Assembly (NCBI GenBank): GCA_023424135.1
Contig: JAFAEH010000364.1
Coordinates: forward strand, 1 to 14,080
Reading direction: 5' to 3'
Length of the DNA: 14,080 nucleotides
Origin: Actinomycetes bacterium
Lineage (GTDB): Bacteria > Actinomycetota > Actinomycetes > Actinomycetales > Cellulomonadaceae
Positions 1 through 7,705 of the stretch are shown piece after piece. The notes beneath the pieces were generated by a model. The model was not told where the DNA came from. It ran no database searches and was given only the letters and a program-made list of their open reading frames with translations. Both the position numbers and the translations under genes were made by a program. Position 1 is the first letter of the stretch. Every line of letters begins with the position of its first letter.

Positions 1-597
1 GTGCTCGCGGACGCGCTGCGCGAGCGCTTCGCGTGGGCGAGCGCGGCGGTCCCGTCGCTGGTCCCGCGCGCGGCCGCCGTCGACGCCCTCGCGGAGGAGG
101 TCGCACACCTGCGCGACGTGCCCTCGCGCCAGCGCGTGCACGGGGACCTGCACCTGGGGCAGGTGCTGCGCTCGGCCGACCGATGGTTCGTCATCGACTT
201 CGAGGGTGAGCCGCTGGCTCCGCTCGCGGCGCGCACGCGCCTCGACCTGGCGCTGCGCGACGTCGCGGGGCTGCTGCGCTCATTCGACTACGCGTCCGCG
301 GTCGGCGGTCTGACGGGTGCGGCGGCGCAGGCGTGGACGACGGACGCGCGCGCCGCGCTGCTCGCGGGGTACGGCGTCGCCGGGACCGACGTCGCGGGGC
401 CCGGCGTCGACGACGTCCGCGCGGCGCAGGTCGACACGACGGGGTCCGACGCGACGGGGTCCGACGACGGCACGCAGCGGCTGCTGCTGCGTGCGCTCGA
501 GCTCGACAAGGCGTTGTACGAGGCCGTCTACGAGGCACGCAACCGGCCCGACTGGGCGGCGATCCCCGCGGCGGGGCTGGACCGGCTGCTCGGCTGA
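1..597 (+). CDS. mak: Maltokinase (Mak/Pep2), C-terminal part, gene begins outside the window
   Basis: Maltokinase phosphorylates maltose to maltose 1-phosphate with ATP; GlgE then uses this to build alpha-glucan in the cytoplasm. The visible 198 residues carry the aminoglycoside-phosphotransferase-like active site: HGDLHLGQVL (catalytic Asp in HGDLH, about residues 48-57) and IDFEGEPLAP (metal-binding DFE, about 65-74), followed by the helical tail with ALYEAVYEARNRPDW typical of Pep2/Mak. Full-length proteins are about 450 residues, so the first half lies upstream of base 1; the GTG at base 1 is almost certainly an internal Val codon. An upstream fusion to trehalose synthase (TreS-Pep2), known in this family, cannot be checked here. 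A short low-complexity stretch at about residues 145-157 contains a 15-bp in-frame duplication. The usual partner glgB is present but about 10.8 kb downstream. Confidence 0.88.
   Translation: MLADALRERFAWASAAVPSLVPRAAAVDALAEEVAHLRDVPSRQRVHGDLHLGQVLRSADRWFVIDFEGEPLAPLAARTRLDLALRDVAGLLRSFDYASAVGGLTGAAAQAWTTDARAALLAGYGVAGTDVAGPGVDDVRAAQVDTTGSDATGSDDGTQRLLLRALELDKALYEAVYEARNRPDWAAIPAAGLDRLLG
436..465 (+). repeat. 15-bp in-frame tandem duplication inside the maltokinase gene
   Basis: Two adjacent 15-bp units (436-450 and 451-465) differ only at their first base and encode TTGSD-ATGSD. They lie in a loop rich in Thr, Gly, Ser and Asp between the kinase core and the C-terminal helices, so they probably lengthen a surface linker without touching the active site. 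Confidence 0.7.
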
Positions 598-602
598 GCG
601 GT

Positions 603-630
603 CTGGTGGCGCCTGGGCGCACCAGCGCCC
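603..630 (+). terminator. Hairpin just after the maltokinase stop, possible terminator
   Basis: CTGGTG (603-608) can pair with CACCAG (620-625), with a further CGC/GCG pairing inside and one bulged G. An alternative is GGGCGC (615-620) with GCGCCC (625-630) over a 4-base loop. It begins 6 bases after the stop. There is no real T-tract, only CTGTTCCCC, so a termination role is inferred from position. Confidence 0.4.
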
Positions 631-680
631 CTGTTCCCCAGTATTACCGGTCCGCCCGGGGCCCTCGAGCCGTGCGCGCC

Positions 681-700
681 CCGGTCCGCAGCCGGACCGG
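681..700. terminator. Perfect 8-bp hairpin between the convergent maltokinase and ROK genes
   Basis: CCGGTCCG (681-688) and CGGACCGG (693-700) form a perfect 8-bp stem over a 4-base loop (CAGC). It sits in the 128-bp gap between two convergent genes, 26 bp beyond the ROK regulator stop, so it could act for either strand. No T-run follows on either side. Confidence 0.45.
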
Positions 701-725
701 TCGGGTCTCGACCGGCGGGCGGCGG

Positions 726-1964
726 TCAGGCTCCTGCCGGGACCTCGGTGAGCGTGTCGACCGTGATCCGCATGCCGGCCTGGCGGGGTGCGAGCTCGGC
801 CTGCAGGACCAGCGCGGCGCCGCCGACGGCGGCGGCCTCCGACGCGTGCGACGAGATGGTCACCCGCACGTCGTGCGTGCCGCGCGCGAAGCTCGCGGTC
901 AGGCGCTCCTGCACGACGGGCAGGTACAGCGACCCGGCGAGCGCGAACGACGCACCGGTGAGCACGACGAGGTCGAGGTCGAGGACGTTCACGAGCACCT
1001 GCGCGGCCGCGGCGAGGTAGCGCGCCGAGTCGGCGAGCAGCCGCACGGGCAGGTCCTCACCGCGCGCGGCGGCGCGTGCCACGGCCGCGAAGTCCTCGGA
1101 GACGCTGCGCCCGGGCAGCACGAACCCGGCCTCGGCGGCACGTGCGACGACCGCGCTCGGGCCGGCGAACACCTCGACGCACCCGCGGCTGCCGCACCAG
1201 CACGGCGGGCCGTCGACGTCGATGCAGACGTGCCCGATCTCCCCGGCGTTGGACGAACGGCCGCGGTAGACGGTGCCGTCGACGATGATGCCCGCACCGA
1301 TCCCCGTGCCCATGTAGAGCGCGGCGCACACCGCACCGGTGGGCACGCCGCCGGACCAGTACTCACCGAGCGCGGCGGCGGTCGCGTCGTTGTCGAGCAG
1401 GACGGGCAGACCGACGGCGTCCTCGATGGCGGCTGCGAGCGGGAAGTCCGCCCAGTGCTGCATGACCGGCGGGGCGAGGGTCATGCCCGTGGCGGTGGAC
1501 AGCGGGCCGGGCGACACGACCCCGACGCCGAGTAACCGGCGGGGGTCGACCCCGATCCGGGCGACGGTGGCGTCGATCTCGGCGGCGATACGGGCCACGA
1601 CGTCGCGCGGGTCGTCGGCGCCCGCGCCGGGGCGGCGCCAGCGGGCGACGACCTGCCCGCCGAGGTTCGCGACGACGTACGTGATGCCCGAGTGGTCGAG
1701 GTGGACGCCGACCGCGTAGCGCGCGTCGGGGTCGAGCTGCAGCAGCATGCGGGGCTTGCCGCCGGTGGACTCGGCGCGCCCTGCCTCCACGACGAGCCCC
1801 TCGTCGATGAGACGGCGCACGACGGTCGAGATGGTCGCGGCGGTCAGGCCGGTGGCGCGCGTGAGCTCGACGCGGCTGATGGTGCCGGCCGCGCGGATCA
1901 CGTCGAGGATCGCGCTGCGGCTGCTCGTGTGCACCGCACCCAGGCCCGGTGGGGCTGCGTTCAC
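726..1964 (-). CDS. ROK-family transcriptional regulator (NagC/XylR/Mlc type)
   Basis: This 412-residue protein has a winged helix-turn-helix at about residues 13-62 (SRVELTRATGLTAATISTVV) and a ROK sugar-kinase-like domain after it. The zinc site is intact: GEIGHV with His245 and PPCWCGSRGCVE with Cys255, Cys257 and Cys262, closely matching the spacing known for Mlc. LLDNDATAAALGEYW is the usual ROK sugar-binding segment. I chose the GTG at 1964-1962 because GGAGGAG lies 5 to 6 bases upstream; a longer form from an ATG at 2027 would read through this ribosome site and add 21 unlikely residues. It is divergent from the importer operon. Proteins of this family normally repress sugar genes and release DNA on binding a sugar or sugar phosphate. 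The paired CTTAG-N9-CTAAG-like sites at 2062-2080 and 7696-7714 are its likely operators. The inducer is not shown by the sequence. Confidence 0.9.
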   Translation of the reverse strand: MNAAPPGLGAVHTSSRSAILDVIRAAGTISRVELTRATGLTAATISTVVRRLIDEGLVVEAGRAESTGGKPRMLLQLDPDARYAVGVHLDHSGITYVVANLGGQVVARWRRPGAGADDPRDVVARIAAEIDATVARIGVDPRRLLGVGVVSPGPLSTATGMTLAPPVMQHWADFPLAAAIEDAVGLPVLLDNDATAAALGEYWSGGVPTGAVCAALYMGTGIGAGIIVDGTVYRGRSSNAGEIGHVCIDVDGPPCWCGSRGCVEVFAGPSAVVARAAEAGFVLPGRSVSEDFAAVARAAARGEDLPVRLLADSARYLAAAAQVLVNVLDLDLVVLTGASFALAGSLYLPVVQERLTASFARGTHDVRVTISSHASEAAAVGGAALVLQAELAPRQAGMRITVDTLTEVPAGA

Positions 1965-2053
1965 TTGCTCCTCCTCGACGTGCGGGCCGTCGGGACGGCG
2001 ACGGCTCGAGCCTAACGATATGGACACGGGGCGAACCGCCCGGCGACACGCCG

Positions 2054-2083
2054 TTGACTTACTTTGTTCAGTAGCCTAAGAAT
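2054..2083 (+). promoter_or_regulatory. Promoter with embedded ROK-type operator ahead of the ABC importer operon
   Basis: TTGACT (2054-2059) and TAAGAAT (2077-2083) are separated by 17 bp, a near-consensus vegetative promoter in otherwise GC-rich DNA. Between and over them is an imperfect inverted repeat, CTTTG (2062-2066) and CTAAG (2076-2080), spaced by 9 bp. The outer CTTxG/CTAAG ends resemble the TTAGT/ACTAA half-sites known for XylR/NagC-type ROK regulators. A transcript would start near 2090, giving a leader of about 80 bases. The same element recurs at 7686-7717 with only three differences over 32 bp. Confidence 0.8.
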
Positions 2084-2106
2084 CTACACGGCGCGCGGCC
2101 CCGGCC

Positions 2107-2119
2107 GCAGCGGCGCTGC
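2107..2119. promoter_or_regulatory. Small perfect palindrome in the leader of the importer operon
   Basis: GCAGCG (2107-2112) and CGCTGC (2114-2119) form a perfect inverted repeat around one G. It lies downstream of the predicted start of transcription, where a second repressor could act. In such GC-rich DNA a 13-bp palindrome can arise by chance, so this is weak. Confidence 0.2.
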
Positions 2120-2171
2120 ACGACCCGCAGCCGGGTACACCGAGGTCCCGGCGACGACGAGAGGATCAAGG

Positions 2172-3491
2172 ATGTTCCTTCACGAGCGACGCGCGCGCCT
2201 GGGCGCGGCGTCCGCGGTGGTCACGGTGCTCGCCCTCACGGCCGCCTGCTCGGGCGGCTCCGGCGGCGAGGAGAACACGAGCGGTGAGCCGGGCGGTGAG
2301 ATCACCGTCCTGACCTGGCGCACCGACCTCGTCGAGGACGGCACGTTCGACGACTACGTCGAGCAGTTCAAGGCGAAGTACCCCGACGTCACGGACGTCA
2401 AGGTCGAGGGCATCACCGACTACGAGGGTGAGGTGAAGACGCGCATGAGCACCGACAACTACGGTGACGTGCTCGCGATCCCCGGCTCGGTGACACCCGA
2501 CCAGCTCGGCGACTTCTTCGAGCCCCTGGGCGACCAGGCCGAGCTCGAGAAGACGTACCGCTGGCTCAACGACAAGTCGTTCGAGGGCAAGAGCTACGGC
2601 ATCCCCGTCGTCGGGAACGTGCAGGGCCTGGTCTACAACAAGAAGGCCTGGGAGGCCGCCGGCATCACGGACTTCCCGACCACGCCCGACGAGTTCCTCG
2701 AGGACCTCGCGACGCTCAAGGCCGCGGACCCCGAGATCGACCCGCTGTACACGAACTACAAGGACGGCTGGCCGCTCACGGCGTGGGAGTACTACCGCGG
2801 CGGCATCTCGGCCGACCCGGACTACGTCAACGAGATGGTCACGTGGGACGACCCGTGGTCCGACGGGCGCGACCACGAGGTCATCGACGGCCTGCTGTAC
2901 GACGTCGTCGCCGAGGGCCTGACCGAGGCCGACCCGACGACGACCAACTGGGAGCAGTCCAAGCAGCTGCTCGGCACCGGCAAGATCGGCGTCATGCTGC
3001 TCGGCTCGTGGGCCATCCCGCAGATGCAGCAGGCCGCGGAGGACGCCGGCGAGTCCGCCGACGACATCGCCTACATGCCGTTCCCGGCCCAGGCCGACGG
3101 CGCGTTCCACGCCACGGCCGGTGGTGACTACAACCTCGGCATCAACGTGAACTCGAAGAACAAGGTCACCGCGCGTGCGTGGATCGACTGGTTCAACCAC
3201 GAGTCAGGCTTCTCCGAGGCGCAGGTCGGCCTGTCCCCGCTCGTCGAGGGCGACGTCCCGGCGGCGCTGGTCGACTTCGTCGACCAGGTCGAGCTCATCC
3301 AGATGAACCCGGCGCCCGAGGGCAAGGAGTCGCTGTTCTCCGACATCGACACCGCGTCGGGCATCGTGACGACCGACCCGAAGTACCGCCAGAAGATCAT
3401 CGACGACGCACGCTCGGGTGCCCGCACCAAGCAGCAGGTGTTCGACGACCTCAACGCCGCGTGGGCCAAGGGTCGCGCGGACGTGGGCTGA
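2172..3491 (+). CDS. ABC transporter sugar-binding lipoprotein (MalE/UgpB-like)
   Basis: This is the extracellular solute-binding component of a carbohydrate importer, anchored to the outer face of the membrane by lipid. The 439-residue product begins with a positively charged stretch, a hydrophobic segment (about 11-25) and a lipobox-like LTAAC with the acylated Cys at residue 26, then a Ser/Gly-rich linker. The mature part shows family features: an EITVLTW start, GIPVVGNVQGLVYNKKAWEAAGI at the hinge region, and a conserved GVMLLGSWAIPQM segment. I chose the ATG at 2172 because GAGAGG precedes it and the signal peptide starts there; an upstream GTG/ATG frame opens inside the promoter. It is first in an operon with two permeases. 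Neighbouring alpha-galactosidase and beta-mannosidase suggest galactosyl-manno-oligosaccharides, but raffinose-type sugars are possible; the ligand cannot be read from sequence. Confidence 0.92.
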   Translation: MFLHERRARLGAASAVVTVLALTAACSGGSGGEENTSGEPGGEITVLTWRTDLVEDGTFDDYVEQFKAKYPDVTDVKVEGITDYEGEVKTRMSTDNYGDVLAIPGSVTPDQLGDFFEPLGDQAELEKTYRWLNDKSFEGKSYGIPVVGNVQGLVYNKKAWEAAGITDFPTTPDEFLEDLATLKAADPEIDPLYTNYKDGWPLTAWEYYRGGISADPDYVNEMVTWDDPWSDGRDHEVIDGLLYDVVAEGLTEADPTTTNWEQSKQLLGTGKIGVMLLGSWAIPQMQQAAEDAGESADDIAYMPFPAQADGAFHATAGGDYNLGINVNSKNKVTARAWIDWFNHESGFSEAQVGLSPLVEGDVPAALVDFVDQVELIQMNPAPEGKESLFSDIDTASGIVTTDPKYRQKIIDDARSGARTKQQVFDDLNAAWAKGRADVG

Positions 3492-3507
3492 TCGCAGGTA
3501 CCGCACC

Positions 3508-4467
3508 ATGACGACCGCGCCGACGGGCCTGCAGGGCCCGCCGCCGGCGGCCTCCCCGGCTCCCGCGACCCCCACCCCCCAGGGTGCGGGCCGCGGGGCC
3601 GGGTGGCGCCGGCGGGTCATCCCCTACCTGTTCCTCGTCGTCCCCGTCGGGCTGCTGCTGCTCCTGACCTACCTGCCCGTGGCCAACATGTTCTGGTACT
3701 CGGTCACGGACTGGGACGGGCTCGACAAGACCAAGGAGTTCGTCGGGCTCGACAACTACGTCGAGATCTTCACGGACCCCGAGAACGTCCGGGTCTTCTA
3801 CGTGTCGCTGTACTACTTCGGCGCGTCCTTCGTGCAGATGGCGCTCGCGCTGTACTTCGCGACGATCCTGTCGTTCAAGGTGCGGTTCAAGAACCTCTGG
3901 AAGGGGATCCTGTTCTTCCCCTACCTCATCAACGGCGTCGCGATCGGCCTCATCTTCCTCAACTTCCTCAAGCCCGGCGGCGGGCTCGACACCGTCCTCA
4001 TGACCGTCGGGCTGGAGTCGCTGGTCCAGCAGTGGACGGGCGACCCCGACGTCGCCAACTACTCCCTGGCCGCCGTCTCGGTGTGGCGCTACATGGGCCT
4101 GAACTTCGTGATGTTCCTCGGGGCGATCCAGTCGATCAACGCCGACATCTACGAGGCGGCGTCGATCGACGGGGCCAACCGCTGGCACGAGTTCTGGCAC
4201 ATCATCCTGCCCTCGATCCGCCCGATCGTCGGGCTGTCGTTCATCCTGGCGATCTCCGGGTCTCTGTCGGTCTTCGAGATCCCCTACGTCATGACGGGCG
4301 GCGGCAACGGCACCGAGACGTTCGTCATCCGCACGATCTGGATGGCGTTCAACCGGAACATGGTCGGCCTGGCCTCGGCCATGGCGGTGGTCCTGCTCGC
4401 GATCGTCCTGGTGGTGACCTGGATCCAGCGGCGCGTGATCCCCGAGGAGGAGGTGGACCTCACATGA
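3508..4467 (+). CDS. ABC sugar transporter permease, MalF/UgpA type
   Basis: Inner-membrane permease subunit, 319 residues. A Pro/Ala-rich cytoplasmic start (about 1-30) is followed by the first membrane segment at about 33-58 (VIPYLFLVVPVGLLLLLTYL) and about five more, which is the usual six for this family. The EAA loop that docks the ATPase is present as EAASIDGA at about residues 216-223, followed by FWHIILPSI. The start ATG at 3508 lies 16 bases after the binding-protein stop; the ribosome site is weak (GCAGG), so translation may depend partly on the upstream gene. It overlaps the next permease gene by 4 bases (ATGA). No ATPase gene is nearby. Confidence 0.93.
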   Translation: MTTAPTGLQGPPPAASPAPATPTPQGAGRGAGWRRRVIPYLFLVVPVGLLLLLTYLPVANMFWYSVTDWDGLDKTKEFVGLDNYVEIFTDPENVRVFYVSLYYFGASFVQMALALYFATILSFKVRFKNLWKGILFFPYLINGVAIGLIFLNFLKPGGGLDTVLMTVGLESLVQQWTGDPDVANYSLAAVSVWRYMGLNFVMFLGAIQSINADIYEAASIDGANRWHEFWHIILPSIRPIVGLSFILAISGSLSVFEIPYVMTGGGNGTETFVIRTIWMAFNRNMVGLASAMAVVLLAIVLVVTWIQRRVIPEEEVDLT

Positions 4468-5288
4468 CCCGCACCCTGACGGCCACCGGCAAGTACGTGT
4501 CTCTCGTGCTCGCGTCCCTGATCATGCTGCTGCCGCTGGTGCTGATCCTGTTCGGCTCGCTCAAGACGGGCCAGGAGTTCCTCGCGACGAACCCGTTCAC
4601 GCCGCCCGAGAGCTGGACGAACCTCGGCAACTACGCCGTCGCCTTCGAGCGTGGCGGGATGCTGCGCGGCTTCACCAACACGGTGATCATCTTCGCGGCG
4701 GCGATCGCGGGCACCATCCTCATCGGCGCGGCCACCGCCTACGCGCTCGACCGCTTCCGGTTCGTGGGCCGCTCGGCCGTGCTGGGGATGTTCCTGCTCG
4801 CGACCCTCGTCCCGGGCGTGACGACCCAGGTCGCGACGTTCCAGATCATCAACGGACTCGGCCTGTACAACTCGCGCTGGGCCCTGATCCTGCTGTTCAT
4901 GGGCACGGACATCATCTCGATCTACATCTTCCTGCAGTTCGTGCGTGCGATCCCCCGCTCGCTCGACGAGGCCGCGATGATCGAGGGCGCCGGGCACCTG
5001 CGGATCTTCTTCCAGATCATCCTGCCGAACCTCAAGCCCGCGGTCGCGACGGTCGTGATCATCAAGGGCATCGGCATCTACAACGAGTTCTTCCTGCCGT
5101 TCCTGTACCTGCCGGACCCGGACCTGCGCCCCATCTCGACGGCGCTGTTCGCGTTCAAGGGCCCGTTCGGCTCGCAGTGGGAGCTCATCTGCGCCGGAGT
5201 CGTCATCACGATCGTGCCGATCCTGCTGCTCTTCCTGTTCCTGCAGCGGTACGTCTACAACGGCTTCACCTCGGGCGCCACCAAGTGA
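4464..5288 (+). CDS. ABC sugar transporter permease, MalG/UgpE type
   Basis: Second permease subunit, 274 residues, with about six membrane segments (first at about 12-32, LVLASLIMLLPLVLILFGSL). The EAA loop reads EAAMIEGAGHLRIFFQIILP from about residue 169, the expected site for contact with the ATPase. The C-terminus QRYVYNGFTSGATK is typical of the family. The start ATG overlaps the stop of the first permease as ATGA, and GAGGAGGAGGTGG just upstream provides a strong ribosome site, so the two subunits are translationally coupled. A hairpin terminator follows 21 bp after the stop, ending the operon without an ATPase gene. Confidence 0.93.
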   Translation: MTRTLTATGKYVSLVLASLIMLLPLVLILFGSLKTGQEFLATNPFTPPESWTNLGNYAVAFERGGMLRGFTNTVIIFAAAIAGTILIGAATAYALDRFRFVGRSAVLGMFLLATLVPGVTTQVATFQIINGLGLYNSRWALILLFMGTDIISIYIFLQFVRAIPRSLDEAAMIEGAGHLRIFFQIILPNLKPAVATVVIIKGIGIYNEFFLPFLYLPDPDLRPISTALFAFKGPFGSQWELICAGVVITIVPILLLFLFLQRYVYNGFTSGATK

Positions 5289-5309
5289 CCCGCTGAGAGG
5301 GTCGGACGG

Positions 5310-5343
5310 CGGGAGGGCGGCGGTGCGGACCGCCGCCCTCCCG
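5310..5343. terminator. Strong 15-bp hairpin ending the importer operon
   Basis: The arms 5310-5324 and 5329-5343 are perfectly complementary over 15 bp with a 4-base loop (GCGG). It lies 21 bp after the permease stop and about 70 bp from the stop of the convergent alpha-galactosidase gene, so it can serve both strands. It lacks a T-tract, as is common for actinobacterial hairpins. Confidence 0.75.
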
Positions 5344-5370
5344 TGCGTCCGCAGCGCGTCGTGCCGACCT

Positions 5371-5424
5371 GCTCAGCCGACGCGCCGTGCCGACGCGCCG
5401 TGCCGGTGCGCTCAGCCGACGCGC
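5371..5424. repeat. Short direct repeats at the 3' end of the alpha-galactosidase gene
   Basis: A 15-bp sequence (GCTCAGCCGACGCGC) occurs at 5371-5385 and again at 5410-5424, where it covers the last codons and stop of the alpha-galactosidase gene. Between them a 13-bp unit (CGACGCGCCGTGC) is tandemly repeated at 5378-5390 and 5391-5403. The pattern looks like slippage that copied the gene's extreme 3' end into the intergenic region. Confidence 0.6.
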
Positions 5425-7649
5425 GTCGCGCGCAGCAGGACGAGCCGCTCGGGCGACAGGTGCGGCGGACGTACCCCCACCTGCTCGAGCACACGTCCGG
5501 TCGCGCGCAGGCCGTCGGGCCCCCACCACGGCACGCTCCCGCCGTGCGTGACGACGTCGCCCGGCGCCTGCGGGCGCACGTGGTACGTCGCGGCGGGGTC
5601 CAGGCCGGGCAGGGAGACGAGCGCGGCGGGCGCCTGCGCGGAGGAGGCGATCGTCGCGACCGCGTAGAGCGCGTCCGAGCCGTCCTGCGCGACGACGCCG
5701 TGCACCTGGTACGCAGGGTCGGCGGAGTCGGCGTGCACGCTCGCACCCGTGTGCAGCAGCCCGCGGACGTCCTTGTAGAGCGCGACCCAGGCGGCGAGCT
5801 CGGCGCGTTGCGCGTCGTCAGCCTCCCGCAGGTCCCACTCGATGCCCAGGTGGCCGAACAGCGCGGTACCGGCCCGGAAGCCGAGCGTCGCGCTGCGGCC
5901 CGTGCTGTGCGCGGTGCCGGAGCCGATGTGCGCGCCGATCAGCTCGAGCGGGATCAGCAGGTTGGTCCACGGCTGGATCGTGCGGCGCTCGAGCGCGTCG
6001 ATGCAGTCCGAGGCCCACACGCGGTCGGTGCGCTGGAGGATCTCCAGGTCGACGCGCGCCCCGCCGGACGAGCACGACTCGATCTCGACTCCCGGGTGCC
6101 GCGCACGCAGCTCGTCGAGCAGCCGGTACACCGCGAGGGTCTGCCGGTGCACGCCCGGGACGCCGTCGGCGCCGTGCCCGGCGTCGAGCAGGTCGCGGTT
6201 GTGGTCCCACTTGAGGTAGGCGATGTCGAGCTCGGTGAGCAGGGCGTCGAGACGCTCGAGGATGTAGGCGTACGCCTCGGGACGCCCCAGGTCGAGCACC
6301 TGCTGGCTGCGCGCGGGACGCGGCAGCCGGTCGGGCAGGCGCAGCATCCAGTCGGGGTGGGCACGCGCCAGGTCCGAGTCGGGGTTGACCATCTCGGGCT
6401 CCACCCACAGGCCGAACTGCATGCCCAGGCCCGTGACGTGCGAGACCAGGGGCTCGAGCCCGTCGGGCCAGACCTCCTGCGAGACGTACCAGTCCCCCAG
6501 CCCGCGCGTGTCGTCGCGGCGCGAGCCGAACCACCCGTCGTCCAGCACATACCGCTCGGCCCCGACGGCCGCGGCGGCGTCGGCGAGCTCGACGAGCCGC
6601 GTGAGGTCGTGGTCGAAGTACACAGCCTCCCACGTGTTGAGCGTGACGGGGCGCGGTGTGCGGGGGTGCTGCGGACGGGCGCGCAGCCACGCGTGGAAGC
6701 GTCCCGCGAGCTCGTCGAGCCCGTGCCCGCCGTACGACGCGTACACCCACGGGCTCGTGTACGCCTCCCCGGGGGCCAGGCGCACCTCGCCGGGCAGCAG
6801 GAGCTCACCGCCACCCAGCAGGCCCGGGTGGTCGTGCGCGCGTTCGGCGAGGCTGCGGTGGTTGCCGGACCACGCGACGTGCAGCCCCCACGCCTCGCCC
6901 CGCCGGTGGCCGACACCGTCGGTGCCGGCGACGAGCACGTAGGGCGTGTCGAAGCCCGTGCGCCCGCGACGGTTCTCGCGCAGCCGCGTGCCGTGCGTGA
7001 AGGCCGTGCGGATCGGGCTGCGCTCGCGCGCCCAGTGCCCGCCGAGGTCGAGCAGCGTCGTGGCGCGCAGCGGCACGGGCAGTGTGAGCAGCAGGCTCCC
7101 GACCTCGTAGTCGTCGCGCCCCGCGTTGGTCAGGGTCGCGCGCTGGCGCACGAGCCCCTGGGGCGTCAGCTCGACGACGAGCTCGAGCGTGAGCCCGGCG
7201 GCGGGGTCGCTCGCCGGGACGACGAGGACGGCGCCACCGTCGTCGTGGGGCGTCAGGGCCGCGTCGCCGGTCGCGAACGCGGTCGACCAGCCCCGGCCCG
7301 CACGCGAGCCCGTGAGCCCGGGGACCCCGAGCCAGCCCGTGGACTGCTCGGGCAGGACGGACGGGACGACCTCGCCGTCGACGGACGACGCCGCCGCGGC
7401 GGACCGCGTCGCGGCGTGCAGGTCCGCGAGCGCGGCGTCGTCGAGGTCCCCGAGGTCGGCGCCCCAGTGCACGACGCGGGGCAGGCCCGACAGGTCGAGC
7501 ACGAGGCTGACGCCCGCGGCGCGCAGGTGCAGCAGGCCACCGGGCGCGACGGCCCGGGGTGCGCCGCCGGGCCGGGCGCCCGGGGCGGGCGTCGGGTCGG
7601 ACGTCGGCTGGGACGTCGGGGTCGTCACGTCGTCGGGACGCTGGGGCAC
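5412..7649 (-). CDS. Alpha-galactosidase, glycoside hydrolase family 36
   Basis: It hydrolyses terminal alpha-1,6-galactosyl groups from oligosaccharides such as galactosyl-manno-oligosaccharides or the raffinose family. The 745-residue length fits bacterial GH36. After a Pro/Thr-rich start of about 30 residues come an N-terminal beta-sandwich (to about 310), a (beta/alpha)8 barrel, and a C-terminal beta domain. The nucleophile is Asp482 in YLKWDHNRDL and the acid/base is Asp548 in WASDCIDALERR, preceded by the conserved SCSSGGARVD. Other family segments are YVLDDGWFGSR and FGLWVEPEMVNPDSDL. No signal peptide is visible, so it should act in the cytoplasm on imported sugar. The GTG start at 7649 has a strong GGAGGTGAG site 5 bases upstream. 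It is divergent from the beta-mannosidase and convergent with the importer operon. An operator-containing region lies within 70 bp of its start. Confidence 0.94.
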   Translation of the reverse strand: MPQRPDDVTTPTSQPTSDPTPAPGARPGGAPRAVAPGGLLHLRAAGVSLVLDLSGLPRVVHWGADLGDLDDAALADLHAATRSAAAASSVDGEVVPSVLPEQSTGWLGVPGLTGSRAGRGWSTAFATGDAALTPHDDGGAVLVVPASDPAAGLTLELVVELTPQGLVRQRATLTNAGRDDYEVGSLLLTLPVPLRATTLLDLGGHWARERSPIRTAFTHGTRLRENRRGRTGFDTPYVLVAGTDGVGHRRGEAWGLHVAWSGNHRSLAERAHDHPGLLGGGELLLPGEVRLAPGEAYTSPWVYASYGGHGLDELAGRFHAWLRARPQHPRTPRPVTLNTWEAVYFDHDLTRLVELADAAAAVGAERYVLDDGWFGSRRDDTRGLGDWYVSQEVWPDGLEPLVSHVTGLGMQFGLWVEPEMVNPDSDLARAHPDWMLRLPDRLPRPARSQQVLDLGRPEAYAYILERLDALLTELDIAYLKWDHNRDLLDAGHGADGVPGVHRQTLAVYRLLDELRARHPGVEIESCSSGGARVDLEILQRTDRVWASDCIDALERRTIQPWTNLLIPLELIGAHIGSGTAHSTGRSATLGFRAGTALFGHLGIEWDLREADDAQRAELAAWVALYKDVRGLLHTGASVHADSADPAYQVHGVVAQDGSDALYAVATIASSAQAPAALVSLPGLDPAATYHVRPQAPGDVVTHGGSVPWWGPDGLRATGRVLEQVGVRPPHLSPERLVLLRATRVG

Positions 7650-7676
7650 CGCTCACCTCCGGGAGTCGTGGAGGCC

Positions 7677-7705
7677 ACTCTAGGTCGTTGACTTACTTAG
7701 TTCAG
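7677..7705 (-). promoter_or_regulatory. Possible divergent promoter of the alpha-galactosidase gene
   Basis: On the minus strand, CTGAAC (7705-7700) and TAGAGT (7682-7677) are 17 bp apart. Both match only partly (3 of 6 and 4 of 6). A transcript would begin near 7670, about 10 bases before the GGAGGTGAG ribosome site. The -35 box lies inside the ROK-type inverted repeat, so a bound repressor would cover this promoter as well as the one facing the beta-mannosidase. Confidence 0.4.

Noticed and set aside
1965..2027. Longer ROK regulator start at 2027
   Set aside because: The extension reads through the GGAGGAG site that serves the GTG at 1964 and adds 21 residues before the HTH that look non-coding.
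2107..2119. LacI-type operator in the importer leader
   Set aside because: The 13-bp palindrome has an odd centre, unlike the CG-centred LacI operators, and no second copy was seen near the hydrolases; kept only as a weak feature.
5343..7691. Plus-strand open frame of about 782 codons opposite the alpha-galactosidase
   Set aside because: Antisense shadow of a clear GH36 gene; no domain, and it runs over the operator region.
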